From BJGV01 sp964013575 (lineage in GTDB: Bacteria; Pseudomonadota; Gammaproteobacteria; Burkholderiales; Nitrosomonadaceae), in contig CAXGWP010000006.1 of assembly GCA_964013575.1 (NCBI GenBank), positions 19,232-83,231 of the forward strand: 64,000 nt of DNA, in the 5' to 3' direction. The notes beneath the pieces are model-generated. The model was given only the letters and a program-made list of their open reading frames with translations, did not search any database and was not told the origin of the DNA. How positions within the stretch are numbered: the first letter of the stretch is position 1; each line of letters opens with the position of its first letter. Made by a program: the position numbers and the translations under genes. Positions 9,485 through 18,829 of the stretch are shown piece by piece.

Positions 9485-11194
9485 ATGCGTGTATCACAAT
9501 TTTTTATTTCTACCTATAAAGAGGCTCCTACTGAAGCTGAATTAGTAAGTCATAGCTTAATGTTGCGTGCAGGTTTTATTAAAAAGCTTGGAAGTGGTCT
9601 ATATACATGGATGCCATTAGGTTTAAGAGTTTTACGTAAAGTAGAGTCTATTATTCGTGAGGAAATGAATAAATCTGGTGCAATAGAGCTGCTTATGCCT
9701 GTTATGCAACCAGCAGAATTATGGAGAGAGACTGCGCGCTGGGATAAATTTGGATCACTAATGATGAGAATGAAAGATCGCTATCAGCGTGATTTCTGCT
9801 TTGGTCCAACACATGAAGAAGTGATTACTGACATTGTACGAAATGAAATCAAGAGTTATCGTCAGATGCCCCTTATTTTATATCAAATTCAAACTAAATT
9901 TCGTGATGAGATTCGTCCGCGTTTTGGTGTAATGCGTGCGCGTGAATTTGTAATGAAAGATGCATATTCATTTAATATTGATAAGTCTGGTTTAGAGGAC
10001 GTATATAAGGTTATGTACAATACATATACTAAAATATTTAGTAGATTGGGGTTAAATTTTCGTGTTGTAGAAGCCGATTCTGGAGCAATAGGTGGTGGAA
10101 GTTCACATGAGTTTCATGTTTTAGCAGATTCTGGTGAAGATAGTATTGCTTTCTGCCCAAATTCAACTTATGCAGCTAACTTGGAGTTTGCTAAGTCATT
10201 AAAACCAGAAAAAGTACGCAATAAAGCTACTTGCAACATACAGCAAATTGCAACGCCTAATAGAAGAACTTGTGAAGAGGTAGCTAGTTTTTTAAATGTG
10301 CCACTTCAGAATACTGTTAAGACTCTTGCTGTGATAGTGAATCATGAAATGATTTTGTTATTATTACGTGGCGATCATTGTTTAAATGAATTAAAAGTCA
10401 GAAAAATATCATTATTGAAAGATTTTCGGCTGGCAACTGAAGAGGAGATACTTAAGAAGATGGGTTGTCAGACAGGCTATATTGGCCCAGTAGGTTCTGA
10501 TTTAACCATTGTTTCAGATACTTCAGTAATAGAAATGAGTGACTTTGTCTGTGGTTCAAATAAAGATGGTAATCATTTCACTGGGGTTAATTTTAGTCGA
10601 GACTTGAAAGAGCCGGATTATGTATTTGATATGCGTAATGTAGTTTCAGGCGATTTATCTCCTGATGGTAAAGGTAAGCTTGAGATCTGTAAAGGTATTG
10701 AGGTTGGGCATATTTTCAAATTACAGACTGAATATTCCAAAAAAATGAAAGCTTGTTATTTAGATGACTCTGGTCATTCTATTCCAATGGAAATGGGGTG
10801 TTATGGTATTGGTGTATCACGTGTCATAGCTGCAGCTATTGAGCAAAATAATGATAAGCGTGGCATTATATTTCCATTGCAAATGGCTCCTTTTCACGTT
10901 GTAGTTTTACCTATTGGAATGAGTAAGAATAAATTAATAAGAATTGAATCAGAAAAATTATATAAGAAATTATCTGATATTGGTATTGAGGTTTTACTTG
11001 ATGATCGTAATGAACGTCCTGGTGTTATGTTTGCAGATATGGAATTAATTGGAATTCCCCACCGTATTGTAATTGGGGAGCGTAGTTTAAAAAATGGGAA
11101 TGTAGAATATAAAGGTAGGTGTGATTCTATTCATATGGATATTCCCTTACTAAATATAGTTGATTTTATAAAATCAACTATATCCATAGAATAG
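9485..11194 (+). CDS. proS: Prolyl-tRNA synthetase
   Basis: A 569-residue class II aminoacyl-tRNA synthetase that charges tRNA-Pro. The start MRVSQFFISTYKEAPTEAE and RAGFIKKLGSGLYTWMPLGLRV are the standard bacterial ProS opening. Motif 2 appears as FRDEIRPRFGVMRAREFVMKD, and the C-terminal anticodon-binding domain includes LLDDRNERPGVMFADMELIG. The length indicates the bacterial form with the inserted editing domain between motifs 2 and 3 (about residues 225-400). A GTG precedes the ATG at 9485 in frame; the ATG is preferred by Shine-Dalgarno spacing. Confidence 0.96.
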   Translation: MRVSQFFISTYKEAPTEAELVSHSLMLRAGFIKKLGSGLYTWMPLGLRVLRKVESIIREEMNKSGAIELLMPVMQPAELWRETARWDKFGSLMMRMKDRYQRDFCFGPTHEEVITDIVRNEIKSYRQMPLILYQIQTKFRDEIRPRFGVMRAREFVMKDAYSFNIDKSGLEDVYKVMYNTYTKIFSRLGLNFRVVEADSGAIGGGSSHEFHVLADSGEDSIAFCPNSTYAANLEFAKSLKPEKVRNKATCNIQQIATPNRRTCEEVASFLNVPLQNTVKTLAVIVNHEMILLLLRGDHCLNELKVRKISLLKDFRLATEEEILKKMGCQTGYIGPVGSDLTIVSDTSVIEMSDFVCGSNKDGNHFTGVNFSRDLKEPDYVFDMRNVVSGDLSPDGKGKLEICKGIEVGHIFKLQTEYSKKMKACYLDDSGHSIPMEMGCYGIGVSRVIAAAIEQNNDKRGIIFPLQMAPFHVVVLPIGMSKNKLIRIESEKLYKKLSDIGIEVLLDDRNERPGVMFADMELIGIPHRIVIGERSLKNGNVEYKGRCDSIHMDIPLLNIVDFIKSTISIE

Positions 11195-11300
11195 TTATAT
11201 TATTGGTCTTGAATGGATTATCAAGATTAGTGTTTAGTTAAGGATTGATTTTTAGCTCTTCATATAAAGAGTTGATCATGATAACTCACTATAATTTAGG

Positions 11301-12821
11301 TTATGATTTCTTTAGTTTAATATGTAAGTTATTAATTGCACTGAGGTAGGCTTTTGCAGACGCCGTTACAATATCAGTATCTGAGCCATTACCATTAGCA
11401 ATTCTTCCTGATTTTTGTAATCGTACAGTTACCTCTCCTTGTGAGTCAGTGCCGCTAGTAATATTGTTTACTGAATATAATTGTAATTCTGCATGGCTAG
11501 AAAGGATCTTTTCAATTGCACGGAAAGTAGCGTCAACTGGACCACTACCATTAGATTCTGCTTGTAATTCTTTACCCATTTCAGATATTACCACCTTCGC
11601 ATATGGTGTTTTACCAGTTTCACTATGGGCTGTAAGAGATTGAAGCTTGTAATGTTCCTGTAGATTAGTGGCCTCATTAGAAACTAGTGCATGCAAATCC
11701 TCATCAAAAATATCATGCTTCTTGTCAGCTAATTCTTTGAAACGAATAAATGTGGTATTGAATATTTCTTCTGATTCTAATTCGATTCCTAGCTTAGTTA
11801 AACGGCTACGAAGTGCATTTCTTCCAGAATGTTTCCCAAGTGATAATTTATTAGCTCCCCAGCCAACATCTTCAGCGCGCATAATTTCATATGTTTCACG
11901 ATGTTTCAGTACGCCATCTTGGTGGATCCCAGCTTCATGCGCAAATGCATTTGCTCCGACAATAGCTTTATTAGGCTGTACTGGGAAGCCAGTTATACTA
12001 GATACTAGCTTACTAGTGGGCACTATGTGCGTAGCATCTATAGTCGTATCGCAAAGGAATAGGTCTTGGCGAGTACGAACTGCCATTACAATTTCCTCAA
12101 GAGATGCATTACCTGCACGTTCTCCTAAACCATTAATAGTACATTCAACTTGGCGTGCACCGTTTATTACTGCTGCTAGTGAGTTAGCGACTGCTAGACC
12201 TAAATCATTATGGCAGTGTACTGAGAATATTGCTTTATCAGAATTAGGTACTTTTTTACGTATAGTGTGTATGAGTTGGCCAAATTGTTCTGGCATCGTA
12301 AAGCCAACAGTATCTGGAATATTAAGGGTTTTCGCTCCTGCTTTAATAACTCTTTCTAATACTCTACAAAGGAAATCAAGGTTTGAGCGACCTGCATCTT
12401 CTGGAGAAAATTCTACATTATCGGTGTATTGACGTGCCCATTTTACGGCTTTAACGGCTTGTTCCAATACTTGGTCAGGAGACATGCGTAGTTTTTTTTC
12501 CATATGTACTGGTGAAGTAGCAATAAAAGTATGAATACGTGCTGAATTTGCACCCTTTAGTGCTTCTCCAGCACGATCAATATCATTCTTAGTAGCACGA
12601 GCCAAACCGCATATAGTACTTTCTTTAATATTTTTAGCTACTGCTTTTACTGCTTCAAAATCACCATTAGAGGCAGCTGGAAACCCAGCCTCGATGATGT
12701 CAACTTTCATACGCTCTAAATGCCGTGCAATCCGGATTTTTTCTTCCTGGGTCATAGATGCACCAGGGCTTTGTTCGCCATCACGTAGAGTTGTATCAAA
12801 AACTATTAAATGCTCTTTCAT
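11301..12821 (-). CDS. leuA: 2-Isopropylmalate synthase
   Basis: A 506-residue enzyme that condenses acetyl-CoA with 2-oxoisovalerate, the first step of leucine synthesis. The catalytic barrel begins with FDTTLRDGEQSPGASMT; SVHCHNDLGLAVANS carries metal-binding His residues and NGLGERAGNASLEE is present. The C-terminal third (from about residue 390) is the leucine-binding LeuA dimer domain with SNGSGPVDATFRAI. It is the last gene of the run ilvB-ilvN-ilvC-psd-pssA-leuA. A gap of about 240 bp separates it from pssA, so it may have its own promoter. Confidence 0.96.
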   Translation of the reverse strand: MKEHLIVFDTTLRDGEQSPGASMTQEEKIRIARHLERMKVDIIEAGFPAASNGDFEAVKAVAKNIKESTICGLARATKNDIDRAGEALKGANSARIHTFIATSPVHMEKKLRMSPDQVLEQAVKAVKWARQYTDNVEFSPEDAGRSNLDFLCRVLERVIKAGAKTLNIPDTVGFTMPEQFGQLIHTIRKKVPNSDKAIFSVHCHNDLGLAVANSLAAVINGARQVECTINGLGERAGNASLEEIVMAVRTRQDLFLCDTTIDATHIVPTSKLVSSITGFPVQPNKAIVGANAFAHEAGIHQDGVLKHRETYEIMRAEDVGWGANKLSLGKHSGRNALRSRLTKLGIELESEEIFNTTFIRFKELADKKHDIFDEDLHALVSNEATNLQEHYKLQSLTAHSETGKTPYAKVVISEMGKELQAESNGSGPVDATFRAIEKILSSHAELQLYSVNNITSGTDSQGEVTVRLQKSGRIANGNGSDTDIVTASAKAYLSAINNLHIKLKKS

Positions 12822-13065
12822 TTTTTCTTTATCTCCATCATATATAGAAAAAATCTGAGTTTAAATACAGAATTTGCAAAGCATATTCTGTTAGATAAGA
12901 CATTATAACTAGATGTAATAATCAGCGCGCAAGGCGCAGCAGAGATTTTGACAATAGCATAAAGCTATGTGAATGATAAAAATAAGGATGATTATAAATA
13001 TGTTTCATATGTTTAAATATAAACGGTTTTTTATTTTTACGCAACAAAGAATGGATAAGATATTT

Positions 13066-13830
13066 TTAATTATTAGGTGATTTTTTTTTCTTCTTCCATT
13101 GTAGTGCCCAAGTAAAATAACCAGATAATGCGTACAGCATAAATAAACAAAAAAGAACAACAGGTGGTTGACTAGGGATTAGTACAAAAAAGAATAGTGC
13201 TAATAGAAGCACTGTTATAAATGGTACACTTTTGCGTAAATTTATTTCTTTTCCACTATAATAAGGTAGGTTACTGACCATAGTAAAGCCAGCAAATACT
13301 GTGATAATCCAGGCCAACCACTTTATATCTTCTCCAGTAATTTTAAAATCTAGCATCACCCAAACTAAACCAGCAATTAGTGCAGCAGCAGCTGGGCTAG
13401 GTAACCCTTGGAAAAATCGCTTATCTAATACTTCTGTTTTTGTGTTAAAGCGAGCAAGACGTAGTGCTGCACAAGTACAATAAACGAAAGCTGCTATCCA
13501 TCCCCATTTCCCCATGTCCTTTAAAGCCCACTCATATATAACTAGCGCAGGAGCAGCACCAAATGAAATCATGTCTGATAGGCTGTCATATTCAGCTCCA
13601 AACTCACTTTGTGTATGAGTGAGTCTTGCTACACGCCCATCCAGCCCATCTAAAACCATAGCAATAAAAATTGCTATTGCAGAATATTCAAAATTTCCAT
13701 TCATTGCCTGCACAATAGCATAAAACCCAGCAAATAATGCTGCTGTAGTAAATAAATTGGGCAGTAAATAGATGCCCCGTCGCCTTAGTTTTGATTTAAA
13801 CATTATACGAGGTTGGTTAGGATCGTACAT
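13066..13830 (-). CDS. pssA: CDP-diacylglycerol-serine O-phosphatidyltransferase
   Basis: A 254-residue integral membrane enzyme that makes phosphatidylserine from CDP-diacylglycerol and serine. The CDP-alcohol phosphotransferase signature is complete: DGLDGRVARL, then FGAEYDSLSD with the expected spacing of the catalytic Asp residues. About seven to eight hydrophobic segments are visible. This is the type II enzyme unrelated to the soluble E. coli PssA. It lies next to psd, the following enzyme of phosphatidylethanolamine synthesis. Confidence 0.94.
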   Translation of the reverse strand: MYDPNQPRIMFKSKLRRRGIYLLPNLFTTAALFAGFYAIVQAMNGNFEYSAIAIFIAMVLDGLDGRVARLTHTQSEFGAEYDSLSDMISFGAAPALVIYEWALKDMGKWGWIAAFVYCTCAALRLARFNTKTEVLDKRFFQGLPSPAAAALIAGLVWVMLDFKITGEDIKWLAWIITVFAGFTMVSNLPYYSGKEINLRKSVPFITVLLLALFFFVLIPSQPPVVLFCLFMLYALSGYFTWALQWKKKKKSPNN

Positions 13831-13937
13831 TATTTTTGCATAACAATAAAATATGAATGGATGGTAAACCGTTACGTTAAGATGGTAAATAGAATATTTA
13901 TTATTAATGAAAATTACAAGATTAGGTTATATAGGGT

Positions 13938-14585
13938 TCAAGGTGTTATTTTTGCTAGTATAGTTAATGTTGCTTGGACTTTGTCTCCAATATTTACCAT
14001 TATTTTAGTATTAAGTGGTAGGTAAACATCAACTCGTGATCCAAAACGGATAAAACCAAAACGTTGTCCTCGCCCAAGATATTCACCAGTATTTGTATGG
14101 CATACAATACGTTTTGCAATTAGGCCTGCAATCTGGACACAAGTTATATCTATATCATCATTGGTTTTTATCCAAAGCGCATTACGTTCATTCTCAATGG
14201 AAGCTTTGGGTAAGCTAGCATTAATAAATTTACCAGGAAAATACCATTTGTTTTCTACATTTCCATCTATAGGGCTACGATTAGAATGGACATTAAATAT
14301 ATTCATAAATACACTGATCTTTATTGCTTTACGATTAAGATATGGATCATGTGTATTTTCAACTGCTACTATTCTTCCATCAGCAGGTGACAAAATAGCA
14401 TTTGAATCTTGAGGAATAGTTCGTGGTGGATCACGAAAGAATTGTAAAATAAATAATGCAATAATCCAGAAGAGGATAGAAATAGCCCAGTTTGTAAAAA
14501 TACTTACTAAGATTGCAATTACAAAGGATCCCGCAATAAAAGGCCAGCCTTCACGGGCAAAGAATGGGTGAGGGTAATTAGTCAT
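13938..14585 (-). CDS. psd: Phosphatidylserine decarboxylase (short form)
   Basis: A 215-residue pyruvoyl-dependent enzyme that converts phosphatidylserine to phosphatidylethanolamine. After two N-terminal hydrophobic segments comes the conserved ILSPADGRIV, MNIFNVHSNRSPIDG and, near the C-terminus, RFGSRVDVYLP, in which the Gly-Ser bond is cleaved to make the pyruvoyl group on Ser. The short length matches the Psd-A subgroup found with pssA. The gene lies between ilvC and pssA on the same strand. Confidence 0.94.
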   Translation of the reverse strand: MTNYPHPFFAREGWPFIAGSFVIAILVSIFTNWAISILFWIIALFILQFFRDPPRTIPQDSNAILSPADGRIVAVENTHDPYLNRKAIKISVFMNIFNVHSNRSPIDGNVENKWYFPGKFINASLPKASIENERNALWIKTNDDIDITCVQIAGLIAKRIVCHTNTGEYLGRGQRFGFIRFGSRVDVYLPLNTKIMVNIGDKVQATLTILAKITP

Positions 14586-14677
14586 AATTTAAATAGCTTA
14601 AGTAATCTAATTATCATTAGAATGAGACTGACATTATTTATTCTATAGCTAGTATTTTAAGTATTATTCGTTTTACA

Positions 14678-15694
14678 CTAATTTTTTCTTTGGTCAACAA
14701 GTTTATTTTTGTTGATCCATGGCATCATATTTCGTAATTTTTCCCCAACAATTTCAATTTTATGTTCAGAAGCAAGGCGACGGCTAGTTTTTAGCATAGG
14801 GGCACCTGCTTGATTCTCTAATATAAACTCACGAGCATATTCTCCAGTTTGAATTTCATGAAGAATCTTTCTCATTTCAGCACGTGTTTCATCAGTCACC
14901 AGGCGAGGCCCACGAGAGATGTCTCCATATTCAGCATTATTAGATATTGAATAACGCATGTTGGCAATACCACCTTCATGAATTAAATCAACTATTAATT
15001 TAACTTCATGAAGGCATTCAAAATATGCCATCTCTGGGGCATATCCTGCTTCAACTAATGTTTCAAAGCCTGCTTGGATTAGAGCAGTTAGCCCACCACA
15101 TAAAACAACTTGTTCACCAAATAAATCAGTTTCTGTTTCCTCACGGAAATTTGTTTCAATAACTCCTCCACGTGTACCGCCATTTGCTGCTGCATAAGAA
15201 AGCGCCAATTCACGAGCCTTACCAGATTTATTTTGATATACAGCAATAAGAGAAGGCACGCCTCCTCCTTGTTTATAGGTTGATCGCACAAGATGGCCGG
15301 GTCCTTTTGGTGCAATCATAATTACATCTAAGTCATCTCTTGGTGAGATTTGGCTATAGTGGATATTAAATCCATGTGCAAATGCAATAACTGCTCCTTT
15401 TTTAAGATTAGGCTCAATTTCAGTTCTATAGATAGTAGAAATCTTCTCATCAGGCAAAAGAATCATTACAACATCTGCATTTTTAACAGATTCCGCTATA
15501 TTTTTTACTGTTAAACCAGCTTTCTTTGCTTTATTCCAAGATGAACCATTTTTACGTAAACCAACAGTAATTTTCACACCTGATTCATTTAGATTATGTG
15601 CATGTGCATGCCCTTGCGATCCGTAGCCAATAATAGTTACTTTTTTTCTTTTTATGAGCGATAGGTCAGCATCTTTATCGTAATAAACTTGCAT
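14678..15694 (-). CDS. ilvC: Ketol-acid reductoisomerase (class I)
   Basis: A 338-residue NADPH-dependent enzyme of valine and isoleucine synthesis. The Rossmann motif is GYGSQGHAHAHNL, followed by VMILLPDE, FAHGFNIHY, IMIAPKGPGHLVR and the helical C-terminal catalytic domain with metal ligands in DLFGEQVVLCGG and CLHEVKLIVDLIHEGG. Its length is that of class I KARI (about 338), not the longer enterobacterial type. It lies downstream of ilvN with an 87-bp gap. Confidence 0.97.
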   Translation of the reverse strand: MQVYYDKDADLSLIKRKKVTIIGYGSQGHAHAHNLNESGVKITVGLRKNGSSWNKAKKAGLTVKNIAESVKNADVVMILLPDEKISTIYRTEIEPNLKKGAVIAFAHGFNIHYSQISPRDDLDVIMIAPKGPGHLVRSTYKQGGGVPSLIAVYQNKSGKARELALSYAAANGGTRGGVIETNFREETETDLFGEQVVLCGGLTALIQAGFETLVEAGYAPEMAYFECLHEVKLIVDLIHEGGIANMRYSISNNAEYGDISRGPRLVTDETRAEMRKILHEIQTGEYAREFILENQAGAPMLKTSRRLASEHKIEIVGEKLRNMMPWINKNKLVDQRKN

Positions 15695-15781
15695 AGGTTT
15701 TCCTTCTTAATATAATTGGAAACAGATATTGAAAGACTATTAATTATAGATAAGAATTTTTATTTATAATTTATGTTAATT

Positions 15782-16276
15782 TTATTTAATTTCTAATGTT
15801 CTCTCACCACAGCCAATTCCAGATGCTCCAGTACGAACTGTTTCTAGAATAGTATGGTGGCTTATTGTATCGAGAAATGCATCAAGCTTTGAGCCGGTGC
15901 CAGTTAGCTCAATAATATATGATTTATCAGTAACATCAACAATACGTCCACTGAAAATATCAATTTTATCCTTTATTTCTTTTCGATTCTCACCTATAGC
16001 ACATACTTTGACTAGCATTAGTTCACACTCTATATGATCACCATCACTTAAATCAATTACCTTTATTACATCAATTAATTTATTTAGCTGTTTAGTGATT
16101 TGCTCAACTACACTATCAGAACCAATAGTAACTAGAGTCATTCTCGATAATGTAGGGTCTTCTGTAGGAGCAACCGAAAGAGACTCAATATTATAACCCC
16201 TTGCAGAGAATAGCCCTGCTACTCGAGATAAAGCACCTGATTCATTTTCCATTAACAAAGAAATAATATGTCGCAT
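15782..16276 (-). CDS. ilvN: Acetolactate synthase small (regulatory) subunit
   Basis: A 164-residue regulatory subunit for IlvB. The N-terminal ACT domain starts MRHIISLLMENESGALSRVAGLFSARG in the standard way, with valine-binding residues in NESGALSRV; the second half has the IlvN C-terminal domain with ELTGTGSKLDAF and RTGASGIGCGER. It begins two bases after the ilvB stop, so it is co-translated with the catalytic subunit. It likely mediates feedback inhibition by valine. Confidence 0.96.
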   Translation of the reverse strand: MRHIISLLMENESGALSRVAGLFSARGYNIESLSVAPTEDPTLSRMTLVTIGSDSVVEQITKQLNKLIDVIKVIDLSDGDHIECELMLVKVCAIGENRKEIKDKIDIFSGRIVDVTDKSYIIELTGTGSKLDAFLDTISHHTILETVRTGASGIGCGERTLEIK

Positions 16277-16278
16277 TT

Positions 16279-17985
16279 TTATACTAAAATCATTTCAGAG
16301 AGTCCTTTTCCACCAGGAACCATAGGAAATACATTTTCAGTTTGATCTGTAATGAAATCCATAAAGACTAATTTATCTTTGAGCTTGAATGCTTCTATTA
16401 GTGAATTTTCTATATCACCAGGTTCACTTACTTTAATTCCTATATGCCCATAACTTTCTGCTAATCTAACAAAATCAGGTAAAGCATCAACATATGATTC
16501 AGCGTATCGATTACCATGAAAAAATTCTTGCCATTGGCGTACCATGCCCATATAACGATTATTGAGATTAATAATTTTAAGTGGTAAATTATATTGTTTA
16601 CAGGTTGATAATTCTTGGATACACATTTGTATACTAGCTTCACCTGTAATACAGGCTACTATATTTTTTGGGTTAGCAAGCTGCGCACCCATTGCTGATG
16701 GAAGACCAAACCCCATAGTTCCTAACCCACCAGAATTAATCCACCTTCTAGGCTTATCAAATTTATAGAATTGTGCAGCCCACATCTGATGTTGGCCAAC
16801 ATCAGATGTAATAAAAGCATTGCCTTTTGTTACTTTGTATAATTTCTCAACTACCATCTGTGGTTTAATTATGGTGCTTGTTTGGTCGTATTTTAGACAA
16901 TCCCGTGCCCGCCACTCATTTATCTGTGACCACCATGATTTTAATTCGGACTGTTTTGGTTGTTCCTTGCTGGCCATAAGTAATGCAATAAGTTCGTCAA
17001 GCACATTTGAAACATTACCTATAATAGGCACATCTACTTTTACACGTTTGGAGATAGATGAGGGGTCTATATCAATATGTATAATTTTTCTAATGTTATT
17101 TGAAAAATGCTTGGGGTTACCAATTACACGGTCATCAAATCGAGCTCCAATAGCTATTAAGACATCACAATTCTGCATTGCCATATTTGCTTCATAGGTG
17201 CCATGCATGCCAAGCATACCAACAAATTGTTTGTTAGTTGCTGGGTAGCCACCAAGTCCCATTAAAGTATTTGTACAAGGGAAATTTAACATTTGTACAA
17301 AGTTTTTTAGTTGTGCGGCTGCATGACTCAAAATCACACCGCCACCAGTATAAACCATCGGTCTTTTAGAACTTAATATTAATCGTATTGCTTCTTTTAA
17401 TTGCCTCGGATAATTTTTACTAATTGGATTATATGATCGTATAGCTATACTTGCAGGGTAAGAGAATTTACATTTCTCTTGACTGATATCTTTAGGGATA
17501 TCTACAAGTACTGGTCCTGGGCGCCCAGTTGAACAAATATAGAATGCTTTTTTTATTGTAGTAGCTAATTCTTTAATATCTTTTACTAGAAAATTATGTT
17601 TAACACATGGGCGTGATATACCCACGGTATCAACTTCCTGGAATGCGTCTAGTCCAATAGCATGGGTGGGAACCTGTCCACTAATGATGACCATTGGAAT
17701 TGAATCCATATAGGCGGTTGCAATACCGGTAATAGCATTAGTAACACCAGGACCAGAAGTAACTAACGCAACTCCTGGATTTTTACTAGATCGAGCATAT
17801 CCGTCAGCTGCATGGATTGCTGCTTGTTCGTGGCGAACTAATATGTGTTTTACTTTATTTTGTTTAAATAGTTCATCATATATGAATAGCACTGCACCGC
17901 CAGGATAGCCAAAGATATGTTTTACCCCCTCTTCCTGTAGGCAGCGAACTGTGATTTCAGCGCCAGTTAATTCTTCTGCGGCCAT
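16279..17985 (-). CDS. ilvB: Acetolactate synthase large (catalytic) subunit
   Basis: A 568-residue thiamine-diphosphate enzyme that forms acetolactate or acetohydroxybutyrate. The catalytic glutamate lies in ILVRHEQAAIHAADGYAR. FAD-binding and middle-domain features (GLGGYPATNKQFVGMLGMHG, IGARFDDRV) and the ThDP-binding block GEASIQMCIQELSTCKQYNL...NNRYMGMVRQWQ follow. One detail is unusual: the first ThDP motif residue, usually GD, reads GEAS here, and Asp-to-Glu at this metal-binding site would be worth confirming. A strong promoter lies 50-80 bp upstream. Confidence 0.95.
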   Translation of the reverse strand: MAAEELTGAEITVRCLQEEGVKHIFGYPGGAVLFIYDELFKQNKVKHILVRHEQAAIHAADGYARSSKNPGVALVTSGPGVTNAITGIATAYMDSIPMVIISGQVPTHAIGLDAFQEVDTVGISRPCVKHNFLVKDIKELATTIKKAFYICSTGRPGPVLVDIPKDISQEKCKFSYPASIAIRSYNPISKNYPRQLKEAIRLILSSKRPMVYTGGGVILSHAAAQLKNFVQMLNFPCTNTLMGLGGYPATNKQFVGMLGMHGTYEANMAMQNCDVLIAIGARFDDRVIGNPKHFSNNIRKIIHIDIDPSSISKRVKVDVPIIGNVSNVLDELIALLMASKEQPKQSELKSWWSQINEWRARDCLKYDQTSTIIKPQMVVEKLYKVTKGNAFITSDVGQHQMWAAQFYKFDKPRRWINSGGLGTMGFGLPSAMGAQLANPKNIVACITGEASIQMCIQELSTCKQYNLPLKIINLNNRYMGMVRQWQEFFHGNRYAESYVDALPDFVRLAESYGHIGIKVSEPGDIENSLIEAFKLKDKLVFMDFITDQTENVFPMVPGGKGLSEMILV

Positions 17986-18038
17986 TTTTTCTTAATTTCC
18001 TGCGTAGTGAAACATAAATATAATTAATAGAGCCCTGA

Positions 18039-18067
18039 ACATTAGCTGTTAGCTGGCTTTTGGTCAA
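18039..18067 (-). promoter_or_regulatory. Sigma-70-type promoter for the ilvBNC operon
   Basis: On the minus strand TTGACC (18067-18062) is followed by exactly 17 bases and TAATGT (18044-18039). Transcription would begin near 18032, leaving a 5' leader of about 45 bases before the ilvB ATG, too short for a classical attenuator. Confidence 0.6.
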
Positions 18068-18359
18068 CCCCTTGTTGGCTGTAATTTTACATGCTATTCA
18101 TAGTTTTATTCTTTTTTTATAGTGGAAATGATCTACTTTTTAGACTGCTTTTTATGAGCATATTATTAGAATAAAATATTAATAGTGGATTTATGGGATA
18201 AAATTATGACTTATTTAAATTTATGCAAGTTTTAGTTATTATAATTTGAGGTTATGTGTAAATTTAATCTATTTTATTTGGTTAAAAGCATTATTTTTAG
18301 GTTTAAATTCAGAATAAATAGTATTTTATCTGTTAATTTTAAAAAAAATGTTGTGTTAC

Positions 18360-18389
18360 TTGAGCATTCACTTGAATAAAGAGTAAAAT
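18360..18389 (+). promoter_or_regulatory. Sigma-70-type promoter for rpsO
   Basis: TTGAGC at 18360-18365 and TAAAAT at 18384-18389 are separated by 18 bases and lie 40 bp before the rpsO start codon. Position and match are good but not perfect. Confidence 0.5.
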
Positions 18390-18428
18390 AGCGCCTTTTC
18401 ATATTAGGGTTTAAATTGGAGAATATGC

Positions 18429-18698
18429 ATGCCTGTCACAACCAATAAAAAAGCACAGATAGTGGGTGATTATCAAAGAGTCGCTGGAGATACTGGTTCT
18501 CCAGAAGTACAGGTAGCATTATTGACTGCCCGCATAAATGATCTGACCAGTCATTTTAAAGCTCATGTTAAAGATCATCATTCTAGGCGTGGTTTATTAC
18601 GTATGGTAAATCGAAGACGTAAGCTACTTAATTATTTAAAGCGTAGTAGTAATGAAGCCTATCGTACTTTAATTAAACGATTAGGTCTTCGTAAATAG
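18429..18698 (+). CDS. rpsO: 30S ribosomal protein S15
   Basis: An 89-residue primary 16S rRNA-binding protein of the small subunit platform. GDTGSPEVQVALLTARI, LTSHFKAHVKDHHSRRGLL and RRRKLLNYL are the hallmark S15 segments and the length is standard. GGAG at 18418-18421 is well placed before the ATG. The rpsO-pnp order with a short gap is conserved across proteobacteria, and the two genes are likely cotranscribed. Confidence 0.98.
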   Translation: MPVTTNKKAQIVGDYQRVAGDTGSPEVQVALLTARINDLTSHFKAHVKDHHSRRGLLRMVNRRRKLLNYLKRSSNEAYRTLIKRLGLRK

Positions 18699-18829
18699 CT
18701 TTTTATTTTTGGTATACATAATAATTTCAATTATTTAGATCCTTTTTTTGGGAAAGAATGGAAGGTATTCATATCAATTAGTTGGGTATTAAAACAGATA
18801 AAGATAATCTCATTAGAAAGGAAAGTACA

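Larger units (their letters stand above)
17986..18428. other. Intergenic region between ilvB and rpsO
   Basis: A 443-bp divergent intergenic region. It holds the ilvB promoter (18039-18067) and the rpsO promoter (18360-18389). The stretch between them is very AT-rich; I see no ORF, attenuator peptide or strong hairpin in it. Confidence 0.6.

Noticed and set aside
11668..12432. Plus-strand frame of 254 codons inside leuA
   Set aside because: Exact antisense of the conserved leuA coding sequence, no ribosome binding site and no recognisable domain.
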